Assembly (NCBI GenBank): GCA_964543905.1
Contig: CAZIZO010000001.1
Coordinates: 62,001-126,000 of the forward strand
From: GCA-016699835 sp964543905
GTDB lineage: Bacteria; Planctomycetota; Phycisphaerae; Phycisphaerales; UBA1924
Length of the DNA stretch: 64,000 bases
Direction of reading: 5' to 3'
In this document: positions 8,365 to 17,129 of the stretch, piece after piece
Layout: every line of letters starts with the position of its first letter
Numbering within the stretch: position 1 is the stretch's first letter
Made by a program: the position numbers and the translations under genes
The notes under the pieces: model-generated
What the model was told of the DNA's origin: nothing
What the model saw: only the letters and a program-made list of their open reading frames with translations
The model's database searches: none

Positions 8365-10434
8365 ATGAGAAGCCTGATCGCGTTCGCGTTGTCCCTCGTG
8401 TTCACCCTCGTGGGCTTCGCGCAGCCCCTTCCCACCGACGCCCGAAACGTGCAGGGCGAGTTGCCCAGCGGGATGAAGTACATCGTGCGCAAGCACGCCA
8501 CGCCGCCCGGACGCGCCGCCGTCCAGATGCTCGTCTCCACGGGCTCGATCAACGAAACCGACCCGCAGCGCGGCATCGCCCACTTCATCGAGCACATGGC
8601 CTTCAACGGGTCCACCAACTTCCCGCCCGGGTCCGTCGTGCCCTTCTTCGAGTCCCTTGGGCTCACCTTCGGGCAGCATCAGAACGCCGGCACGAGTTTC
8701 GACACCACCGTCTACCAACTCTCGCTCAACAAGAACGACGTCGAGACCCTCGACAAGGCCCTCGCCTTCATGGCCGACGTCGCCACCCAGATCACCTTCC
8801 CCGCGTCCGAGATCGAGAAGGAGCGGCCCATCATCCTCGAGGAGAAACGGGCCCGCACCAGCCCGCAGTACCGCGTCTTCGTCAAGTCCATGGAGCACCT
8901 CGCGCCCGCCCTCGCCGCTCGCGTCCCCATCGGCGTCGAGGAGACCATCTCCGGCGTCCAGCGCCAGGATTTCCTCGATTACTACCACGCGTGGTACGTC
9001 CCCTCCAACATGACCCTGGTCATCGTCGCCGACCTCGACGAGCAAACCATGGTCGATCGCATCAAGGCGAAGTTCACGGGCGGGGAGAAGAAGCCCACGC
9101 CCAAGGACCGCGACCTCAAGATCGAGGCGATGAAGGGCCTGAAGACGTCCATCGCCACCGATCCCGAACTCACCCGCGCCTCCGTCGGCGTTGTGCGCAT
9201 CACGCCCCCGCGCCCGACCGTCACCACCAAGCCGCTCTCGCGCGAGGAGACCATCGAGAACATCGCGATGAGCGCCTTTGATCGCCGCATGAACCAGAAG
9301 GTCGCCGCGGGCTCCGTCGCCTTCCAATACGCCAGCGCCAGCATCGGCGACATGTTCAACGCCGCCACCTTCGCCAACATCAACGCGGCGGGCGAAGCCT
9401 CCAAGTGGAAGGACATCCTCCGAGACGTCGTCACCGAGATGGTCCGCGCCCGCACCTACGGATTCACCGACGACGAGATCGAGTTCGTCAAGAAGGAGTT
9501 CCTCGCCAACGCCGAGCAAAACGCGAGCACCGAGGGCACCATCGACGCCGCCGCCATCATGGCCCAACTCATCTCGAACGCCCAGGACGGTCGCCCCACC
9601 ATGTCCGCGGCCCAGCAACTCGACCTCGTCCGCGAGGAACTCCCCACGATCAAGCCCTCGGAGGTGAACGCCGCGTTCGCGAGCGCCTTCGACCCCGCCG
9701 GGCTCGCCTTCACGCTCCAACTGCCCGCCTCCGCCGACATCCCCTCCGACGACCAACTCCTCGCGATGGGCACCGCCCTGCTCCGCGCTGAGGTCACACC
9801 CGACGCCGCGACGGCCAAGGTGTCCACCCTCATGGCGAAGACGCCCACCCCGGGCAAGGTCGTCGAATCCTCCGTCCACGAGGCCTCCAACATCACTTCC
9901 GCGTGGCTGAGCAACGGTGTGCTCGTGCACCATCGGTACATGGATTACAAGAAGGACGAGATGATCGTCTCGATCACCCTCCCCGGCGGGCCCATCTTCG
10001 AAACCGCCGACAATCGCGGCATCACCGGCGCCGCCGTCCAAGCCTGGTTCCGCAAGGCCACCAGCACCCTCACCTCCAACAACATCGACGATCTCATGGT
10101 CGGCAAAAAGGTCACCGTCAGCGGCGATTCCACCCAGGATTTCCTCCGCGTCCTCATCAGCGGCAACCCCGTGGATCTCGAGTTCGCTCTGCAGATGGCC
10201 CACCTCATGCTCACCGACCCCAAACTCGAGGAGGCCGCCTTCAACCAGTGGAAGGAACGCCAACTCCAGCAGATCGAATCCCAGAAGAACAACCCGCAGG
10301 CCTATCTCGGAAAACTCATCCCCAGCGTCCTCTTCCCCAAGAGCGAGGCTCGTCTGCAAGCCATCACCAAGGAGCAGATCGAGCGCCTCACGCTCGCCGA
10401 CGCCCAGGCCTGGCTCCTCCGCGCCATCAAGTAG
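8365..10434 (+). CDS. M16 family zinc peptidase, N-terminal part, ended early by an in-frame TAG
   Basis: The ATG at 8365 opens a signal peptide (SLIAFALSLVFTLVGFA). The first M16 domain has the inverted zinc motif HxxEH (HFIEH, residues 73-77) and a later ILEEKRART with the probable third zinc-ligand Glu. An M16 C-terminal domain and the start of a second half follow, as in insulinase/PqqL-type peptidases of about 900 residues. At 10432-10434 a TAG ends the frame after 689 residues. The same frame continues immediately (SPIEVSIVGDIAK), exactly where family members have an uninterrupted 'PIEV-VGD' strand. This fragment therefore lacks its last domain unless the stop is read through, suppressed, or a sequencing error. 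Confidence 0.85.
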   Translation: MRSLIAFALSLVFTLVGFAQPLPTDARNVQGELPSGMKYIVRKHATPPGRAAVQMLVSTGSINETDPQRGIAHFIEHMAFNGSTNFPPGSVVPFFESLGLTFGQHQNAGTSFDTTVYQLSLNKNDVETLDKALAFMADVATQITFPASEIEKERPIILEEKRARTSPQYRVFVKSMEHLAPALAARVPIGVEETISGVQRQDFLDYYHAWYVPSNMTLVIVADLDEQTMVDRIKAKFTGGEKKPTPKDRDLKIEAMKGLKTSIATDPELTRASVGVVRITPPRPTVTTKPLSREETIENIAMSAFDRRMNQKVAAGSVAFQYASASIGDMFNAATFANINAAGEASKWKDILRDVVTEMVRARTYGFTDDEIEFVKKEFLANAEQNASTEGTIDAAAIMAQLISNAQDGRPTMSAAQQLDLVREELPTIKPSEVNAAFASAFDPAGLAFTLQLPASADIPSDDQLLAMGTALLRAEVTPDAATAKVSTLMAKTPTPGKVVESSVHEASNITSAWLSNGVLVHHRYMDYKKDEMIVSITLPGGPIFETADNRGITGAAVQAWFRKATSTLTSNNIDDLMVGKKVTVSGDSTQDFLRVLISGNPVDLEFALQMAHLMLTDPKLEEAAFNQWKERQLQQIESQKNNPQAYLGKLIPSVLFPKSEARLQAITKEQIERLTLADAQAWLLRAIK

Positions 10435-10455
10435 TCGCCCATCGAGGTCAGCATC

Positions 10456-11181
10456 GTGGGCGACATCGCCAAGGACCGCGCCCTCGACCTCGTCGCCACC
10501 TACCTTGGTTCGCTCCCCCCCCGCGAGCGCATCAGCGCTCAGACCTATCTCAAGGAGCGCACCATCCCCCGAACCCCGGGCGAGCGCTCCGCCAGCGAGG
10601 AGATCGACACCACACTCCCCGCCGCCATCGTGCTGGGCGGGTTCTTCTCCATCGACCGCGACGACCGCAACGAGGCCCGCGCCTTCGACGCCGCCTCTCG
10701 AATTCTCACCACCCGAATGACTAAGACCCTCCGCGAGGCCGAGGGCCTGGTCTACGGCATCCAATCCAACTCGCAACCCGCCGAGGCCTACAAGGGCTGG
10801 GGCGTCTTCATCTCCGCCGCTCCCACCGATCCCGGGAAGGCCGACACCCTCAAGAACCGTATTTTCGAGATGTACGACGACTTCGCCAAGAACGGCGTCA
10901 CCGACGAGGAACTCGACGTGGCGAAGAAGCAGGCCGCCAACGACTTCGATGCGAACATGAAGGAGCCGGGCTTCTGGTCGCTCATCCTCACCAGCCAGGT
11001 CTATCGCGGACGAAAACTCGATGAGGTGTTGGGCGAGCCCGCGGGCTATCAGGCGCTCACGCCCGCGTTCATCAAGGACACCTTCGCGAAATATTACAAG
11101 CCCGAGTCTCGCATCTGGATCGTGCTCAAGCCCAAGCCCCAGGGTGAGCCAACCGCGCCGGGCCCGGTCCAGGCGAAGTAA
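10456..11181 (+). CDS. M16 peptidase, C-terminal part (same frame, after the TAG)
   Basis: This open frame is in phase with the preceding gene; only the TAG at 10432-10434 separates them. It encodes the final M16 C-terminal domain: VGDIAKDRALDLVATYLGSL, then VLGGFFSIDRDDRNEARAFDAASRI, LREAEGLVYGIQSNSQP and a closing PESRIWIVLKP strand. The GTG at 10456 lies inside a core beta strand and has no ribosome site, so independent translation is unlikely. I read this as the distal part of one broken 938-codon gene (8365-11181), not a separate gene. Confidence 0.7.
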   Translation: MGDIAKDRALDLVATYLGSLPPRERISAQTYLKERTIPRTPGERSASEEIDTTLPAAIVLGGFFSIDRDDRNEARAFDAASRILTTRMTKTLREAEGLVYGIQSNSQPAEAYKGWGVFISAAPTDPGKADTLKNRIFEMYDDFAKNGVTDEELDVAKKQAANDFDANMKEPGFWSLILTSQVYRGRKLDEVLGEPAGYQALTPAFIKDTFAKYYKPESRIWIVLKPKPQGEPTAPGPVQAK

Positions 11182-11208
11182 CTCCCCAGCACCACGCCAA
11201 CCTCACCG

Positions 11209-11240
11209 CGGGCTCCGAACTCGGAGCCCGTGTTCCATTT
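11209..11240 (+). terminator. rho-independent terminator after the M16 gene
   Basis: A CGGGCTCCG / CGGAGCCCG stem (11209-11217 with 11222-11230) with a 4-nt loop is followed by TGTTCCATTT. It sits between the M16 gene and the converging sppA. Confidence 0.65.
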
Positions 11241-11271
11241 AGAGCCTCTCCACCACCGTCCGCGTCCGGAA

Positions 11272-12291
11272 TCACGGCATCCACACGTAGTACGCACCCG
11301 CCGCTCCCACCCCCAGCCCGCCCAACTCCGGCATATTGATCTGCACGATGTTCGTCTCCACCTTGGGCATCGCATCCCCCGCCGATGCGTAGGGCGACTG
11401 CACGGGCTTGCCCTCGTCCACATACTTCACCAGCCTCGCGCGATCCAGCCCCGCGCGACGCTTCGCTTCATCAAACGCCTCGCGCAACCCGCCGTTCTCG
11501 TCCACCAACCCCCACGCCTTCGCCTGCCGGCCCGTGACGATGCGTCCGTCCGTCGCCCGTGCCACAACGTCGTGGCTCAACTTCCGCCGCTCCACCACCA
11601 GGTCCTTGAACGCCGCGTAATACTCGTCCACCATCCCCTGCAACACCGCGTATTGCCCCTCGCGCATCGGCTCCAGAGGGTTCGCGATGTCCTTGTTGGG
11701 ACCGCTCGTCACGCTCCGACTGTGGACCCCGATCTTCGCCAGACCCTCCGAGAAGTTGAGCGTCGGAAAGATCACCCCGATCGACCCCGTGATCGTCGTC
11801 GGCTGCGCATAGATCGTGTCGGCCCCGAGCGCCAGGTAATACGCCCCGCTCGCCGCCACTTCGCTCATGCTCGCCACCACGGGCTTGCCCGTTTCGTCTC
11901 GAAATCGACGCAACTCGCGATACATCGTGTCGCTCGCCGTCACCGTCCCCCCGGGCGAGTTCAGACGCACCACCACCGCCTTCACCGACGCGTCCTTCCT
12001 CGCCATTTCCAACTCGGCCACAAACCGATCCACCACGTTGACGCCGGGCCCCAGCAGCGTCGGTCGGTTGAAGTCCGCGATCAGCCCGCGAACCTCGATG
12101 ACCGCCACCTTGCTCGACTCCCCCGTATCCAGCACCGCCACTTCCTTGATCTTCCCGCCGCCGAAACCCACGTTCACCGCCACCTTCGGCTGGCAGCCCG
12201 CGAGCAGCACGAGCGCAAGCGAGCACGCCAGCGAACGAGCCAGGAACACACGACCACAGAACGCCGGAGCAGGGTGGGGAATGAGTCGCAT
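11272..12291 (-). CDS. sppA: signal peptide peptidase SppA-type serine protease, lipoprotein
   Basis: The 339-residue S49 family protease probably degrades cleaved signal peptides or envelope proteins. The N-terminus is a lipoprotein signal with lipobox LLAGC (Cys 33), so it is likely membrane-tethered outside the cytoplasm. The S49 core shows VAVIEVRGLIADF, the SPGGTVTASD strand, and SMSEVAASGAYYLALGAD with the nucleophilic Ser, followed by TTITGSIGVI. It is of the short, single-domain type, about half the length of E. coli SppA. The ATG at 12291 is chosen because it starts the signal; there is no clear Shine-Dalgarno sequence, but GATAAT ends 6 nt before it. A GTG 18 nt upstream is an alternative. 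Confidence 0.85.
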   Translation of the reverse strand: MRLIPHPAPAFCGRVFLARSLACSLALVLLAGCQPKVAVNVGFGGGKIKEVAVLDTGESSKVAVIEVRGLIADFNRPTLLGPGVNVVDRFVAELEMARKDASVKAVVVRLNSPGGTVTASDTMYRELRRFRDETGKPVVASMSEVAASGAYYLALGADTIYAQPTTITGSIGVIFPTLNFSEGLAKIGVHSRSVTSGPNKDIANPLEPMREGQYAVLQGMVDEYYAAFKDLVVERRKLSHDVVARATDGRIVTGRQAKAWGLVDENGGLREAFDEAKRRAGLDRARLVKYVDEGKPVQSPYASAGDAMPKVETNIVQINMPELGGLGVGAAGAYYVWMP

Positions 12292-12358
12292 CCCAGGATT
12301 ATCGCCCACTCACGCACCGATCGTCGCACGGAATCACACCGCCATTCAACAATCCCCC

Positions 12359-13678
12359 ATGCGTGTGCTCCTCGCCTCGGCCGGCAGTCATGGCGACATC
12401 AACCCCTTCATCGCCCTCGCCCGCGCCCTCCGCGCGCGAGGGCACGACGCCGCCCTCCTCGCCGCACCGTCCTTCCAGTCCCAGATCGAAGAAGCGGGCA
12501 TCACCTTCTTTCGCATGATCGACGACGAGCGTGACCTCGCCGCCCTCGGGCGCGACCACCCCGACCTCATGCACCCGAGGCGAGGCCCCAAGGTCGTGGT
12601 CGATCTCCTCATCAAGAGCGCCGTCCGTGCCACCTACGCACGCATCCTCGACCTCGCGCCCTCCATCAAGCCCGATGTCATCGTCCATCACCACATCGTC
12701 CCCAGCGCCGCCTGGGCCGCCGACAAGGCCGGCATCCCCAGCGTCCCCGTCGTCCTCGCGCCCATGCTCTGGTTCGCCAAGGGCGATCTCTTCTCGCCCA
12801 TGCAATCCTCGCCCGTGAACCCCGGACCTCTCACGCGCTGGTTCCTGCGCACCTGCATGCCCTCGGCCGTCCGCTTCCAACTCGACCGTCCCCTCCGCCC
12901 CATCCTCCGCGAACTCGCCCTCCCCAAGGACACGCCCCTCTTCTACAAGGTCTCGCGCACCGGGCACCTCAACCTCGGCCTGTGGTCACCACATTTTCGT
13001 GGACCGTGCCCGGGCGATCCTCCGGGCGGGGTCATCTGCGGTTTCCCCTGGCACGATCGCCACGGGCAGCACGAGTCCGTCCCCGAGGACGTCGAGCGCT
13101 TCCTGCGCGACGGCGAGCCCCCCATCCTCTTCACCCTCGGCACCGCCGCCGTCCATGTCGCCGGAGATTTCTACCAGCACGCCGCCGAGGCCTGCCGGAC
13201 CCTCCATCGCCGAGGGCTCCTCCTCATCGGGCCCAAGCAGCCGCCGCCCCCCAACATGCCCAAGGGCACCCGCGCCTTCGCCTACATCCCCTTCTCCGCC
13301 GTCATGCCCCGATGTGCCCTCAACGTCCACCACGGCGGCATCGGGAGCACCGGGCAAGCCCTGCGCGCCGGCAAACCCACCCTCGTCATCCCCCACGCCC
13401 ACGACCAGTTCGACAACGCCGCCCGACTCAAACGCCTCGGCCTCTCCGATACCCTCCCACGAGCAAAAGTAACGGCGAAGAGGCTGGCGGTCGCGATCGG
13501 CGCCATGCTCCACAACGCACCCGCGGCCACGCTCGCCGAACGGATCGGCGCCGCCGTCGCCCTAGAAGATGGCGCACACCGCGCGGCCCGCGAAGTGGAA
13601 CGCTTGATCGCGCCGTCCGTCTCCGCTCCCCACGCGTCCACCACGGGCAGCCCACCCACACGAGACACGCGCCCGTAG
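12359..13678 (+). CDS. UDP-glycosyltransferase (GT1/MGT-like)
   Basis: The 439-residue protein starts with the typical N-terminal loop MRVLLASAGSHGDINPFIALARALRARGHD of GT-B glycosyltransferases related to sterol and macrolide glucosyltransferases. The nucleotide-binding C-terminal half contains ILFTLGTAAVHVAGDFY, YIPFSAVMPRCALNVHHGGIGST and LRAGKPTLVIPHAHDQFDNAARL, the UGT signature with its conserved His-Gly-Gly and final Asp-Gln. It probably transfers a sugar from a UDP donor to a lipid or small molecule. The acceptor cannot be deduced. It diverges from sppA with 67 nt between them. The final 40 residues are Pro/Thr/Ser-rich and probably disordered. Confidence 0.85.
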   Translation: MRVLLASAGSHGDINPFIALARALRARGHDAALLAAPSFQSQIEEAGITFFRMIDDERDLAALGRDHPDLMHPRRGPKVVVDLLIKSAVRATYARILDLAPSIKPDVIVHHHIVPSAAWAADKAGIPSVPVVLAPMLWFAKGDLFSPMQSSPVNPGPLTRWFLRTCMPSAVRFQLDRPLRPILRELALPKDTPLFYKVSRTGHLNLGLWSPHFRGPCPGDPPGGVICGFPWHDRHGQHESVPEDVERFLRDGEPPILFTLGTAAVHVAGDFYQHAAEACRTLHRRGLLLIGPKQPPPPNMPKGTRAFAYIPFSAVMPRCALNVHHGGIGSTGQALRAGKPTLVIPHAHDQFDNAARLKRLGLSDTLPRAKVTAKRLAVAIGAMLHNAPAATLAERIGAAVALEDGAHRAAREVERLIAPSVSAPHASTTGSPPTRDTRP

Positions 13679-13888
13679 CCACCCGCACCTTCAACACCCC
13701 GCCTCCATCCGCACCGGGCGGTCCTGCACGACGTCGATGGTCATGCCGCCGTCGAGCACCCACGCCGCCTATCCCCGGAGGCACGTTCAGCAGTTCTGAT
13801 TGATGAACCGTTCGAGATTCGGACACTCCTCGTCGGGTGGTCCGGATCAGGGTTGTGCACCACGAGCGGCACAAGACGTCCATTCTTA

Positions 13889-13894
13889 TATAAT
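13889..13894 (+). promoter_or_regulatory. possible -10 box for the nagB/PIG-L gene
   Basis: A perfect TATAAT stands out from the GC-rich context 28 nt before the ATG at 13923. No convincing -35 hexamer is found at the right distance. Confidence 0.4.
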
Positions 13895-13922
13895 CCTGTT
13901 CCACATCCCTCCGAGACTCCCC

Positions 13923-15959
13923 ATGAACACCACCGAGATCTCCCCTTCGCCCGAAAAGATCAGCGTCGCCCTGCATCCGTCGTCCAGCAGCGCCAGCCGT
14001 GCGGTCGCTCGGGAGATCGCGGACCTCATCCGCGCCAAGGCCCGCCTTGGGGAGCGCGCGGTGCTCGGGCTCGCGACGGGCAGCACGCCGCAGGGGGTCT
14101 ATGACGAGTTGGTTCGCCTCCACAAAGTTGAGGGGCTGAGTTTCCGCAACGTGGTCACCTTCAACCTCGACGAGTATTACCCGATGCCGCCGAGCGACCT
14201 GCAGAGTTACCACCGCTTCATGCGTGAGCACCTCTTCGACCACGTGGACATTCCTCGCGACCAATGGCACGTACCCGACGGCACCCTCCCCGCGGGCGAC
14301 GTGCCCACGTTCTGCGACGACTACGAGCGACGCATCCAGGCCGCGGGCGGGATCGATCTCCAGATCCTCGGCGTCGGTCGCACGGGGCACATCGGCTTCA
14401 ACGAGCCGGGCAGCCCCAGGGACAGCCGCACGCGACTCATCAACCTCGACAAGGTCACCCGCATGGACGCCGCCAGCGATTTCTACGGCGAGTGGAACGT
14501 CCCCAAGAAGGCGATCACCATGGGCGTGGGCACCATCCTGTCGGCCAAACGCGTGGTGCTCCTCGCGTTCGGCGAGCACAAGGCGGGGATCATCAAGCGC
14601 GCCGTCGAAGGTGAGATGACCAACGCCGTCGCCGCCAGTTTCCTCCAGCAGCACCCCCACGCCACCATCGTGCTCGACCCCGCCGCCGCCGCCGAGTTGA
14701 CCCGCTTCAAAACCCCTTGGTTGCTCGGCCCGATCGAGCAGTTCGGGCTCTCCTGGAATCCCAAACTCGTTCGCAAGGCGGTCATCTGGCTCGCCCGAAC
14801 CCGAGGAAAGCCCATCCTCAAACTCACCGCCGAAGACTACAACGAGCACGGCCTGCAAGACCTGCTCGCCACTCGTTCAGGACAGCACGGCGGCGCCTAC
14901 GAGATCAACATCGAGGTCTTCAAGGCCCTCGCCAGCACGATCACCGGCTGGCCCGGGGGCAAGCCCTCCGGTTCCAGCGCGCGCACGACCACCACGCTCG
15001 ACGACGAGGCCCCCCCCGCCGAGTCCGACCGCGCCGTCTTCCCCAAGCGCGTCGTCGTCTTCAGCCCACACCCCGACGACGACGTCATCAGCATGGGCGG
15101 CACCTTCATCCGACTCTGCGAGCAAGGGCACGAGGTCCACGTCGCCTATCAGACCAGCGGCAACATCGCCGTCTGGGACGAGTCCGCCCTCCGCCACGTT
15201 GATTTCGTCGCCGAACTCGCCCAAGCCTTCCCCCAACTCGGCAGCGAGGTCGCCGCACGCATCGAGGAGAGCATCCAGACCTTCGTCCGCCGAAAAAGGC
15301 CGGGCCAGGTCGACACCCCGGAACTCCAGAAGATCAAGGCCCTCATCCGCCGCAGCGAGGCCCGCGCCGCCGCCCAGTACAGCGGCGTCCAGCAGCACAA
15401 CATCCACTTTCTCGACCTCCCGTTCTACGAAACAGGCCGCGTCAAGAAAAAGCCCCTTGCCGAAGAGGACATCCGCATCACCATCGACCTCTTGGAACGC
15501 GTCAAGCCTCATCAGGTCTACGCCGCGGGCGACCTCTCCGATCCCCACGGCACCCACCGCGTCTGCCTTGCGGCCATCACCACCGCCCTCCACCGCCTCG
15601 CCGATCGACCCTGGATGAAGGACTGCACCACCTGGCTCTACCGCGGCGCCTGGCAGGAATGGGGCCCCGAGGACATCGAGATGGCCGTCCCGCTCTCCCC
15701 CGACGAGGTCGCGCGAAAACGCACCGCCATCTTCAAGCACGAAAGCCAGAAAGACAAGGCCCTCTTCCCTGGTCCCAACGATCCACGTGAGTTCTGGCAA
15801 CGCGCCGAAGACCGCAATCGCGCCACCGCCAAGTTGTACGACGCCCTCGGCCTCGCGGAGTACGAGGCCATCGAGGGCTTCGTCCGCTGGCGCCCCGACG
15901 AGAGCGACCAGGCGATGGGGCCCTCCCCTTCGTCCCATTCGATCTCCTCACCGTCCTGA
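13923..15959 (+). CDS. nagB: glucosamine-6-phosphate deaminase fused to a PIG-L/LmbE deacetylase
   Basis: The 678-residue protein joins two enzymes. Residues 15 to about 280 are a NagB-type isomerase/deaminase: GLATGSTPQGVYDEL binds the sugar phosphate, FNLDEYY carries the general base, and GVGRTGHIGFNEPGS the active-site His; the position of E. coli Asp141 is Thr here. From about residue 375 a PIG-L fold follows, with the zinc motif FSPHPDDDVISMGG and a second metal site DPHGTHR. NagB turns glucosamine 6-phosphate into fructose 6-phosphate and ammonia. PIG-L proteins remove N-acetyl groups from GlcNAc compounds, so the fusion could do deacetylation and deamination in turn. The start is chosen at the ATG just before the NagB fold. 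The NagX-like gene begins 14 nt after the stop. Confidence 0.88.
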   Translation: MNTTEISPSPEKISVALHPSSSSASRAVAREIADLIRAKARLGERAVLGLATGSTPQGVYDELVRLHKVEGLSFRNVVTFNLDEYYPMPPSDLQSYHRFMREHLFDHVDIPRDQWHVPDGTLPAGDVPTFCDDYERRIQAAGGIDLQILGVGRTGHIGFNEPGSPRDSRTRLINLDKVTRMDAASDFYGEWNVPKKAITMGVGTILSAKRVVLLAFGEHKAGIIKRAVEGEMTNAVAASFLQQHPHATIVLDPAAAAELTRFKTPWLLGPIEQFGLSWNPKLVRKAVIWLARTRGKPILKLTAEDYNEHGLQDLLATRSGQHGGAYEINIEVFKALASTITGWPGGKPSGSSARTTTTLDDEAPPAESDRAVFPKRVVVFSPHPDDDVISMGGTFIRLCEQGHEVHVAYQTSGNIAVWDESALRHVDFVAELAQAFPQLGSEVAARIEESIQTFVRRKRPGQVDTPELQKIKALIRRSEARAAAQYSGVQQHNIHFLDLPFYETGRVKKKPLAEEDIRITIDLLERVKPHQVYAAGDLSDPHGTHRVCLAAITTALHRLADRPWMKDCTTWLYRGAWQEWGPEDIEMAVPLSPDEVARKRTAIFKHESQKDKALFPGPNDPREFWQRAEDRNRATAKLYDALGLAEYEAIEGFVRWRPDESDQAMGPSPSSHSISSPS

Positions 15960-15973
15960 CCGTCAACCCTCGA

Positions 15974-17128
15974 ATGCTCCCGCAGGCCGCACACTCCTCC
16001 CACACGCCCGTCGATCCGGCGCCCAGGGTCCTCGCCGTCGACGCCATGCGGGGACTCGTCATCCTCCTCATGTTCCTCGTGAACTCCGCGGGAAACGACC
16101 CCGCCTTCCCCTCCTGGTTCCCTCATCGCGGCTGGAACAACGGCGCCATGGGCCTCGGCCTCGCCGACCTCGTCTTCCCCTGGTTCCTCTTCGTCGTGGG
16201 CGTGTCCGTGCCCCTCTCCATGCGCTCCGGCCGCGGCGCCCGCCGCTCCACGCTCTCGCGACTCGCCCTTGCGTTCAGACGCGCCACCATCATCTACCTC
16301 CTCGGCACACTCTTGTGGTGCGCCACCATCGCCTACAACCCCCAGACGCCCCTCACCTGGCGTGTCTTCCTCCATTGGGACATCCTCCCGCTCATCGCCC
16401 TGGGCTACCTCACCACGGTCATCCTCGAACTCCTCTCCCGTTGGTCCCATCTGCCCTTCGTCGCCATCGTCCTGACGCTCAAATGGACCAGCCTCACCCT
16501 CGCCCCGCACCCCGACACCAACACCGTGCTCTGGGAGCAGTCCCGCAGTTTTGATCATGTCGTCAAGACCTCGCTCGGATGGTTCGGCGTCCTTCTCACC
16601 CAGGGCCTCCCCGCCGCCGCCCTCTGTTCGCTCGGCGCCCTCACCTCGCACGCCCTCTTCCAACCCGCCTCGCCGCCTCGCCGCCCCGCCCACGTCCTCA
16701 TCGCCGGCCTCCTTCTCGCGTTCCTGGGCCTCCTCTGGCATCGCTCCGGCAACATGCCCCTCAGCAAAGACTTCCTCACCTCCTCCTACGTCCTCTTCTC
16801 CGCCGGCACCGCCGCCGCCACCCTGGCCGCGCTGTGGTGGGTCATCGACCTCCGCCAGTTCACGCGCGCCACGCCTCTCCGCGTGGTCGGCATGAACGCC
16901 ATCGCCTTGTACCTCCTCGCCGAACTCCTCTGGAAGATGGCCCTCGTCCGTTGGCACGTCGTCACACCCGACGCCGGGGTTTCCAGCGCCTTCGTCGCCG
17001 CCAAGGCGTGGCTCCAGCACGCCCTCGGCCCCCTCCCCGGCTCCTGGGCCGTCGTGCTCTTCTACATCGCGTTGTACTGGTCCCTCGCCCTGGCACTCTA
17101 TCGCCGCAGCGTCTTCATCAGGATCTGA
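15974..17128 (+). CDS. NagX-like membrane acyltransferase family protein (HGSNAT/DUF5009 type)
   Basis: This 384-residue integral membrane protein has about ten hydrophobic helices. The opening RVLAVDAMRGLVILLMFLVN is the hallmark of the heparan-alpha-glucosaminide N-acetyltransferase/NagX family, and GLADLVFPWFLFVVGVSVPLS follows as expected. In other bacteria such proteins sit in N-acetylglucosamine use clusters, and the eukaryotic relative acetylates terminal glucosamine across the lysosomal membrane. It lies 14 nt after nagB/PIG-L, so the two are probably cotranscribed, which fits an amino-sugar role. Its exact reaction is not known from sequence. It ends 1 nt from the stop of the opposing mannosidase gene. 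Confidence 0.8.
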   Translation: MLPQAAHSSHTPVDPAPRVLAVDAMRGLVILLMFLVNSAGNDPAFPSWFPHRGWNNGAMGLGLADLVFPWFLFVVGVSVPLSMRSGRGARRSTLSRLALAFRRATIIYLLGTLLWCATIAYNPQTPLTWRVFLHWDILPLIALGYLTTVILELLSRWSHLPFVAIVLTLKWTSLTLAPHPDTNTVLWEQSRSFDHVVKTSLGWFGVLLTQGLPAAALCSLGALTSHALFQPASPPRRPAHVLIAGLLLAFLGLLWHRSGNMPLSKDFLTSSYVLFSAGTAAATLAALWWVIDLRQFTRATPLRVVGMNAIALYLLAELLWKMALVRWHVVTPDAGVSSAFVAAKAWLQHALGPLPGSWAVVLFYIALYWSLALALYRRSVFIRI

Positions 17129-17129
17129 C

